Origin: JBHHYS01 sp046757645
GTDB taxonomy: Bacteria > Acidobacteriota > Terriglobia > Acidiferrales > 2-02-FULL-67-57
Assembly (NCBI GenBank): GCA_046757645.1
Contig: JBHHYS010000122.1
Span: forward strand, 1 to 6,049
Direction: 5' to 3'
DNA length: 6,049 nt
The translations under genes and the position numbers were made by a program. The notes under the pieces were generated by a model. That model was not told the DNA's origin and ran no database searches. It was given only the letters and a program-made list of their open reading frames with translations. Each line of letters starts with the position of its first letter. Position 1 is the first letter of the stretch. Of the stretch, positions 1-3,991 are shown one piece after another.

Positions 1-26
1 ACCCGCAGGTGCTTGCTAAGCGCACC

Positions 27-131
27 ATGCGCGCTGTTTACGAGGCCGGCGTGCGGAAGCCACAGCAGAAACTCGACCTCGCCGACGGCGAAGAAGTCGA
101 ACTCACAATCCATCGCCGGCCTAACAAGTAA
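27..131 (+). CDS. Small DUF104 (AF2212-like) antitoxin-family protein, start uncertain, possibly 5'-partial
   Basis: The reading frame ends at TAA 129-131 and encodes MRAVYEAGVRKPQQ followed by LDLADGEEVELTIHRR. This matches the pattern of DUF104/AF2212-type proteins, short beta-rich polypeptides with an 'AVYE-GV-P...LDL-G--VE-TI' core, several of which are proposed antitoxins of PIN-domain toxins. From ATG 27 the product is 34 residues, shorter than the usual 60-75. The frame stays open upstream to the window edge: GTG at 9 would add six residues (VLAKRT), and the true start may lie before position 1. No good ribosome binding site is seen before ATG 27. No toxin gene follows; the next gene is mqnC on the opposite strand. 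Either a partner lies upstream or the gene is solitary. The family call is fairly secure over the core motif; the antitoxin role is only by family association. Confidence 0.6.
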   Translation: MRAVYEAGVRKPQQKLDLADGEEVELTIHRRPNK

Positions 132-165
132 CCTGGCCTTTTTGTCAGGGCCGTGGATTCGTGAG

Positions 166-218
166 GGCACGGCTTTAGCCGTGCCGATCACCCAAGAAGA
201 GAAAGAGGGCTTTAGCCC
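166..218. repeat. Pair of hairpins with identical GGCTTTAGCC core
   Basis: Two stem-loops share the 10-base core GGCTTTAGCC, at 171-180 and 208-217. The first is a perfect 8-bp stem (166-173 with 178-185) around loop TTTA. The second has a 4-bp stem (207-210 with 215-218) around the same TTTA loop. The core units are 37 bases apart. They fill the gap between the convergent DUF104-like gene and mqnC. Short paired hairpins with a GGCTTTAGCC or GGCTAAAGCC core are, from memory, common dispersed intergenic repeats in acidobacterial and other soil genomes, so this is probably a REP-like element. Confidence 0.6.
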
Positions 219-220
219 CT
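190..220 (-). terminator. Possible terminator of mqnA-mqnC
   Basis: Read on the minus strand, 15 bases after the mqnC stop, there is a GGGC-TAAA-GCCC hairpin (218-207) followed by the pyrimidine-rich run TCTTTCTCTTCTT. The stem is short and the tract is U-rich but not a pure U-run, so this is a weak intrinsic terminator. On the plus strand neither hairpin is followed by a T-run. Confidence 0.3.
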
Positions 221-234
221 GAGGTCAAATGCTC

Positions 235-1278
235 CTAGTTGTAGCGCAGGAAATATGTCCGATAGAGGGTGTCGCGTTGCGCGGGGATGAATCCCGCATC
301 GCAAATAATCCTTCTGAGTTCTGCCTCGCTGGTGCGGTTGGTGCAGCCGGCAGCGGCCACCACGTTCTCTTCGATCAGGATGCTGCCCACGTCATTGGCG
401 CCGAAGCGCAGCGCCACTTGGCAGATTTTAATCCCCGGCGTCAGCCAACTGGCCTGGACGTTGTCGATGTTGTCCAGGTAGAGCCGGCAAACCGCCACCG
501 TCTTCAAGTAGTCAACCGCGGTGGGCGGCTGGGGGATGCGCCGCCCGAGCGAGGTGTTCTCCGGCTGGAACATCCAGGGGATGAAGGCAGTGAAGCCCCC
601 GGTGTCTTCCTGGATTCGGCGGATGACCTCAAAGTGGTTCAACCGGTGCTCGAAGCTCTCTCCGCAGCCGAACATCATCGTCGCGGTGGTGCGCAGGCCG
701 AGGGCGTGCGCGGTGCGGTGAACCTCGACCCACTCCCCCGCGGTGCACTTCAGCCGGCTGATGCGCTGGCGCACCTCGTCGTCGAGGATTTCGGCGCCGC
801 CGCCGGGAATCGAGTCCATGCCCGCGTCTCGCAGCCGGGCGATGGTGTCCCGAAGCGAGAGCCCGCTCACCTCGGCGATGTTCAAAACCTCCGGCGCGGA
901 AAAGCAGTGCAGGTGCAGGCGGGGATAGCGCCGCCGGATCGAACCCAGCAGCTTTTCGTAGTAGTCAATCTTGAGGTCAGGATGCAGCCCGCCCTGCATC
1001 AAGATGCCGGTGCCGCCCCGCGCCAGGGTTTCGTCAATCTTCCGGCCGACGGCCTCGAGGTCGAGCACGTAGCCATCCTCCGCCCCCAGGGGGCGATAGA
1101 AGGCGCAGAAGGAACAGTACTCCGTGCAAAAGTTGGTGTAGTTGATGTTGCGGTCAATCTGGTAGGTGACCACGTTCTCCGGGTGCAGCCGCCGGCGCAC
1201 CTGGTCAGCGGCCATGCCGATGCCGATCAGGTCGTCGGAACGGAAAAGCTCCAGGGCTTCCTGGCGGGAAAGGTTCAT
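235..1278 (-). CDS. mqnC: Cyclic dehypoxanthine futalosine synthase (radical SAM, MqnC)
   Basis: This radical S-adenosylmethionine enzyme of the cytoplasmic futalosine pathway closes the second ring of dehypoxanthine futalosine on the way to menaquinone. The product is 347 residues, normal for the family. The iron-sulfur motif is CTEYCSFC (C51, C55, C58), preceded by the family signature NVVTYQIDRNINYTNF. Further conserved stretches are GGLHPDL (about 96-102), DSIPGGGAEIL (155-165), TGGFTAFIPW (226-235), and EENVVAAAG (303-311) near the C-terminus. ATG 1278 is chosen because the conserved protein begins there; the frame extends 23 residues further upstream, but that part overlaps mqnA and looks non-conserved. 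The start lies 2 nt after the mqnA TGA (TGACCATG), with a GGAG upstream inside mqnA, suggesting translational coupling. MqnE belongs to the same radical SAM superfamily, but the sequence fits MqnC better. The region FGCGES (203-208) differs from the FG-x-x-E-T pattern I recall in relatives. Confidence 0.93.
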   Translation of the reverse strand: MNLSRQEALELFRSDDLIGIGMAADQVRRRLHPENVVTYQIDRNINYTNFCTEYCSFCAFYRPLGAEDGYVLDLEAVGRKIDETLARGGTGILMQGGLHPDLKIDYYEKLLGSIRRRYPRLHLHCFSAPEVLNIAEVSGLSLRDTIARLRDAGMDSIPGGGAEILDDEVRQRISRLKCTAGEWVEVHRTAHALGLRTTATMMFGCGESFEHRLNHFEVIRRIQEDTGGFTAFIPWMFQPENTSLGRRIPQPPTAVDYLKTVAVCRLYLDNIDNVQASWLTPGIKICQVALRFGANDVGSILIEENVVAAAGCTNRTSEAELRRIICDAGFIPAQRDTLYRTYFLRYN

Positions 1279-1280
1279 GG

Positions 1281-2228
1281 TCAGAGAAACTCCAGCGGCT
1301 TCAACTCTTCGAGCAAGCCCACGTCCCGCGCGTAGCGGTAAAAACATTCTACGCCGGCGCGATGCGGAGCGTCCAGCCGAAAGTCAATCGAGTGGCGCAG
1401 GTAGCGCTCCAGTTGGCCGCCGGGCAACTCGAGTTCGGCCGCGGCGGCGCGGGCAATCTCGCCCAGATGGGCGAGGCCAAAATCCCGCGACTCCTGGAAG
1501 GCTCTCGTCAACGCCCGTGCCGCAAAGCGGGAGGCGCGGAGCTTCTCGGCGCGCACCGCCCAGAAGGCATAAACGAACGGCAGGCGGGTGAGTCGCCACC
1601 ACTCCTCGCCCAGGTCGTACACGTGCCAATTGCCTTCTCTGGCCAGCCCAGCGGTGCCCCTGTCCCGCTTGTCCCGAGCGACGTCGAGGGAAGCGGAGCC
1701 GAGCGACGCCGCAGGGGAATGCAGGGCAAACTGCAGCGCCGGGTCGCCAATCAGCAGCGCGGCGTCCGCCTGGTCGAGCATCGTGGCTAGGTCGGGCTGG
1801 GCTTCGACGTAGGTCGGCGCGCGCCCCCACTGCCGCGCAAAGAGGATTTTCACCAGCGCCGCCGAAGTGCGCGAGCTGGAGTCCAACGCCACCCGCTTCG
1901 CCCGCCGCGCCGGTCCCCGGCTCACCAGCAGCACGCTCTCCACCCGCATCTGGCTGGCGATGGCGATGCCGGGAATTATCTTCAACCCGGGGATGGTCTG
2001 ATACTCGATGGCAGGGATGATGCCAATATCAGCGCGGCCACAGCGCAAATCCTCGGCGCACTCAGCCGGCACCGTGTAGCTCAACTGGTAGCGGGTGCGC
2101 TGGGAGCCGCGCTCCAGTCCCCACACCAGCGGCGCTGTGTTCACGTAGCGAACCACCGACACCCGCAGTGGTGCCCGTGGAGGCCGCGGGCGGAACCGAC
2201 GCCAGTGCCGATGTTTTTCCCCGGTCAT
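1281..2228 (-). CDS. mqnA: Chorismate dehydratase (MqnA)
   Basis: This enzyme converts chorismate to 3-[(1-carboxyvinyl)oxy]benzoate, the first committed step of futalosine-dependent menaquinone synthesis. It has a periplasmic-binding-protein-like fold but acts in the cytoplasm. Family signatures, numbered from ATG 2228, are VRYVNTAPL (26-34), ADIGIIPAIEY (66-76), DSSSRTSAAL (116-125), IGDPAL (160-165) and DLGEEWWRLTRLPFVYAFW (205-223). The product is 315 residues against roughly 270-290 usually. The excess comes from about 20 extra basic residues at the N-terminus and an apparent insertion of about 27 residues at 170-196, between IGDPAL and DLGEEW, where a dispersed repeat lies. ATG 2228 is preferred over the adjacent TTG 2231; a GGGGA lies six bases upstream of it. 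A GTG at codon 23 (2162), nearer the conserved start, is an alternative. The gene is first in a unit with mqnC. Confidence 0.9.
   Translation of the reverse strand: MTGEKHRHWRRFRPRPPRAPLRVSVVRYVNTAPLVWGLERGSQRTRYQLSYTVPAECAEDLRCGRADIGIIPAIEYQTIPGLKIIPGIAIASQMRVESVLLVSRGPARRAKRVALDSSSRTSAALVKILFARQWGRAPTYVEAQPDLATMLDQADAALLIGDPALQFALHSPAASLGSASLDVARDKRDRGTAGLAREGNWHVYDLGEEWWRLTRLPFVYAFWAVRAEKLRASRFAARALTRAFQESRDFGLAHLGEIARAAAAELELPGGQLERYLRHSIDFRLDAPHRAGVECFYRYARDVGLLEELKPLEFL
1657..1717. repeat. Dispersed repeat copy inside mqnA
   Basis: The core at 1667-1703 (GCTTGTCCCGAGCGACGTCG, then AGGG and AAGCGGAGCCGAG) resembles the intergenic copies at 2369-2413 and 2416-2440, in the same plus-strand orientation. 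Against 2369-2413 it has about five mismatches over the first 24 bases and an 8-base gap, then AGCGGAGCCGAG is identical. It is flanked by 6-bp inverted repeats CCCCTG (1657-1662) and CAGGGG (1712-1717). It lies in the part of mqnA that encodes the apparent insertion and keeps the reading frame open. Confidence 0.65.
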
Positions 2229-2285
2229 CAATTTTCCCCGAAAGAAGTAGGCTCAGGGAGCCGGACAACCGCAGAGGAAACTTGC

Positions 2286-2315
2286 ACTCTACCACCGGCT
2301 TCGCATGCGTGGAAA
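2286..2315 (-). promoter_or_regulatory. Candidate sigma-70 promoter for mqnA-mqnC
   Basis: On the minus strand, TTTCCA (2315-2310; 4 of 6 to the -35 consensus) is followed after 18 bases by TAGAGT (2291-2286; 4 of 6 to the -10 consensus). Transcription would start near 2279, giving a leader of about 50 bases. It overlaps an inverted repeat. The match is moderate and GC-rich genomes yield chance hits. Confidence 0.3.
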
Positions 2316-2331
2316 GGGGCCGGGGTGGTAG
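2289..2331. repeat. Inverted repeat across the candidate mqnA promoter
   Basis: Eight-base arms CTACCACC (2289-2296) and GGTGGTAG (2324-2331) are perfectly complementary. GGC (2297-2299) can continue the pairing with GCC (2319-2321) if two G are bulged. The arms bracket the candidate -10 and -35 of mqnA, so the repeat could be an operator or part of the neighbouring foldback repeat; the sequence does not decide. Confidence 0.45.
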
Positions 2332-2455
2332 CGGCGACGAAGCCGCTTCCCCCGCCTGCCCTGAGCTTGCTTGCCCTGAGCGAAGCCGAAGGGTGGAAGG
2401 GAGCGGAGCCGAGGAGCTTGTCCCGAGTACAATCGAGGGGAAGGCTTCGTCGCCG
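2332..2455. repeat. Foldback (MITE-like) repeat element with internal GCTTG-type units
   Basis: The ends are inverted repeats: CGGCGACGAAGCC (2332-2344) against GGCTTCGTCGCCG (2443-2455) is a perfect 13-bp match. It continues inward, after a 2-base bulge, with TTCCCC (2347-2352) against GGGGAA (2437-2442), giving a 19-bp stem. The interior holds two related units beginning GCTTG, at 2369-2413 and 2416-2440, both similar to the copy inside mqnA. No transposase or convincing reading frame is present, and no clear target duplication is visible. It resembles a non-autonomous dispersed repeat of REP or MITE type. Confidence 0.55.
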
Positions 2456-2492
2456 GCCTGTTTGTCGCGCCAGTGCCGACCCGCTACAACCG

Positions 2493-2540
2493 GTCAACCG
2501 ATGAACCCATCAACCAGTCAACCAATCAACCAACAACACC
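2493..2540. repeat. Tandem 8-bp repeat, unit close to RTCAACCA
   Basis: Six consecutive 8-base units stay in register: gtcaaccg, atgaaccc, atcaacca, gtcaacca, atcaacca, acaacacc. The middle three are near-identical and the outer ones degenerate. The array ends eight bases before the TTGACA at 2549. It could be a short variable tandem repeat or an array of protein-binding sites; nothing here shows which. Confidence 0.7.
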
Positions 2541-2548
2541 CGCCCGAC

Positions 2549-2578
2549 TTGACAGGAAGGCGCGCCGCCCGCTAGTTT
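2549..2578 (+). promoter_or_regulatory. Candidate sigma-70 promoter upstream of the structured region
   Basis: A perfect -35 hexamer TTGACA (2549-2554) is followed after 18 bases by TAGTTT (2573-2578), 3 of 6 to the -10 consensus. Transcription would begin near 2585 at the T6 run and read through the low-GC region toward dprA. The -35 is strong, the -10 weak. Confidence 0.35.
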
Positions 2579-2598
2579 CAGGTGTTTTTTGCTTGGCG

Positions 2599-2781
2599 CT
2601 TGAGTTTGGTTCGAAATGATTCCGCTGGAGCCTGTCCAAACCAAAGGGGCTTCGTCGGCCCCTTTGAACTATGTAGCTTCGTGGACTAGCACTATAGTGT
2701 TCCAGGACGAGCATTGAGCACGAACAGGAGCGAATTACGCGCTCGCGAGGGAATATGCCCCAAAGTATTGGCAATCTCAAG
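2599..2781 (+). ncRNA. Candidate structured RNA or dprA leader (unassigned)
   Basis: This gene-free stretch is visibly less GC-rich than its neighbours and has nested complementary segments. The outer stem is 2599-2608 with 2772-2781 (CTTGAG-t-TTG against CAA-t-CTCAAG, one mismatch). The inner stem is ATTC-GCT-CCTGT (within 2619-2635, C and GGAG bulged) against ACAGGAGCGAAT (2724-2735), 12 pairs. Inside is a perfect 9-bp hairpin (2642-2666), then palindrome CACTATAGTG (2690-2699). On the 3' side between the stems lies a small GGG/CCC hairpin (2749-2760). Closing stem, asymmetric bubble and about 180-base length recall 6S RNA in outline, but no 6S signature was recognised, and no terminator follows. 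It may instead be a long leader of dprA, or chance pairing. Confidence 0.25.
2642..2666. repeat. Perfect 9-bp hairpin
   Basis: CAAAGGGGC (2642-2650) and GCCCCTTTG (2658-2666) pair perfectly around loop TTCGTCG. No T-run follows on either strand, so it is not a standard intrinsic terminator. It sits within the candidate structured RNA. Confidence 0.65.
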
Positions 2782-2796
2782 AGATAGTTGGGTTAT
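2768..2796 (+). promoter_or_regulatory. Candidate promoter for dprA-topA with a quasi-palindrome in the spacer
   Basis: TTGGCA (2768-2773; 5 of 6 to the -35 consensus) is followed after 17 bases by GGTTAT (2791-2796; 3 of 6 to the -10). This places a start near 2804, about 20 bases before the dprA ATG. The spacer contains ATCTC-AA-GAGAT (2774-2785), an operator-like inverted repeat. The same bases form the 3' arm of the candidate RNA's closing stem, so the two readings compete. Confidence 0.3.
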
Positions 2797-2824
2797 TTGT
2801 CACCTGTAGGCTAGAGTAAGCGCG

Positions 2825-3991
2825 ATGGCGCAGGAACTCGAACGCTACACCTACTGGCTGGCGGTGCTGCTCACGCCGGGCGTGGGGGCGCGGCTGGCGG
2901 CGCAGCTGCTCAAGCGCTTCGGCACGCCCGAGAGGATTTTCGCTGGCTCGCTCACCCAGCTCGAAGCCTGCGGCCTGCCGGCCCCGGTGGCGCGGACGAT
3001 GGTATCCGGGGCGCCGCTCAAGGCCGCCGAACAGGAGCTGGAAAAAATCCGTCAACTCGGCTGCCGCCTGCTGGCCTGGGACGAGCCCGACTATCCGCCC
3101 CTGCTGAAGGAAATCAATGACCCGCCGGTGCTGCTCTACCTCCAGGGCCACACCTCGGTGTTCTCCTCCCACTCCCTGGCGGTGGTGGGCGCCCGCAAAC
3201 CCACTCCCTACGGCACCCAGGTGACCGAGCGGCTGGCGGGGGAGCTGGCCGCCCGCGGCTTGACCATCGTCAGCGGCCTCGCCCGCGGCATCGACTCCGC
3301 CGCCCACCGCGGCGCCTTGAGCATCCCGGGCGGCAAGACCGTGGCGGTGTTGGGTTGCGGCATTGACGTGGACTACCCGAAAGAGAACAGAAAGCTGCGG
3401 GCGCAAATTGAGTCGAACGGCGCCGTGCTCACCGAGTTTCCCATCGGCACCTTTGCCGCCCCGCAGAACTTTCCCATTCGCAACCGCATCATCGCCGGGT
3501 TAAGCTGGGGGGTGGTGGTGGTCGAAGGCGGGCGCTACTCCGGTTCGCTCATCACCGGGCGGCTGGCGATTGAGTACAACCGCCAAGTCTATGGCGTGCC
3601 GGGCAATATCACCAACCCCAAGAGCCACGCCCCGAATGCCCTGATCAAGCAAGGCGCCAAGCTGGTGGAAAGCTGGGAGGATGTCATCGAAGAGTTGCCC
3701 ACGCCCGTGCGCAGCGAAATCCTGGAGCGCCTGGCCGCCGCCCCAGCCAGCGCGGAGCAGAAGGCGTTGCCGCTGGCGGCGGACCTCTCAGCAACCGAAC
3801 GGGCGGTGTTCGGCATCTTGAAGGTGGACGAAGCCTTGCACGTGGACTGGGTGGTGGAGGCCACCGCCCTGACCGCCTCCGATGTGCTGGCGACGTTGTT
3901 CGAGCTGGAGATGAAAGGATTGATTCGACAACTGCCGGGCAAATTCTTCCTGCGGGTGTTGCCGGCTCACACTGGGCCCGGGGTCTCGTAG
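2825..3991 (+). CDS. dprA: DNA processing protein DprA (Smf family)
   Basis: DprA binds incoming single-stranded DNA in the cytoplasm, protects it and loads RecA during natural transformation; many non-competent bacteria keep it too. The 388-residue product is full length and has three parts. An N-terminal SAM/helix-hairpin-like region (about 1-75) includes LTPGVGARLAAQLLKRFG. The central Rossmann-like domain (about 115-285) has SLAVVGARKPTPYG, SGLARGIDSAAH (150-161), FPIRNRIIAGLS (216-227), GSLIT (240-244) and GVPGN (257-261). A C-terminal winged-helix domain (about 320-378) ends MKGLIRQLPGKFFLRVL. ATG 2825 is the only possible start: an in-frame TAG lies at 2807-2809 with no other start codon between. 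The ribosome binding site is weak (AGAG about 10 bases upstream). The TAG stop overlaps the topA GTG by one base, so the two genes are very likely co-transcribed and translationally coupled. Confidence 0.95.
   Translation: MAQELERYTYWLAVLLTPGVGARLAAQLLKRFGTPERIFAGSLTQLEACGLPAPVARTMVSGAPLKAAEQELEKIRQLGCRLLAWDEPDYPPLLKEINDPPVLLYLQGHTSVFSSHSLAVVGARKPTPYGTQVTERLAGELAARGLTIVSGLARGIDSAAHRGALSIPGGKTVAVLGCGIDVDYPKENRKLRAQIESNGAVLTEFPIGTFAAPQNFPIRNRIIAGLSWGVVVVEGGRYSGSLITGRLAIEYNRQVYGVPGNITNPKSHAPNALIKQGAKLVESWEDVIEELPTPVRSEILERLAAAPASAEQKALPLAADLSATERAVFGILKVDEALHVDWVVEATALTASDVLATLFELEMKGLIRQLPGKFFLRVLPAHTGPGVS

Noticed and set aside
135..152. GGCC-T5-GGCC as a plus-strand terminator of the small gene
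   Set aside because: The stem is only four pairs with the T-run inside the loop, so it does not fit an intrinsic terminator.
229..1335. 368-residue open frame on the plus strand opposite mqnC
   Set aside because: The opposite strand encodes MqnC with its CxxxCxxC motif. The plus-strand product is a low-complexity His/Val/Ala-rich shadow.
1279..1347. Longer MqnC form starting at 1347
   Set aside because: The 23 extra residues overlap mqnA coding sequence and lack family conservation, whereas ATG 1278 directly follows the mqnA stop and begins the conserved region.
2168..2575. Overlapping frames on both strands within the mqnA-dprA gap (99-135 residues plus, 89 residues minus)
   Set aside because: They run through repeat sequence, overlap the mqnA start, have no clear ribosome binding site and resemble no known protein.
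2609..2618. GGTTCGAAAT-like stretch resembling a tRNA T-loop
   Set aside because: The flanking bases cannot form a T-stem, and no acceptor or anticodon arm can be built around it.
2526..2780. 84-residue minus-strand frame in the low-GC region
   Set aside because: Its composition is not protein-like (runs of Ser, Cys, Arg) and it covers the inverted repeats better explained as RNA or DNA structure.
2777..3406. 209-residue minus-strand frame opposite the start of dprA
   Set aside because: It is antisense to conserved DprA domains and lacks recognisable features.
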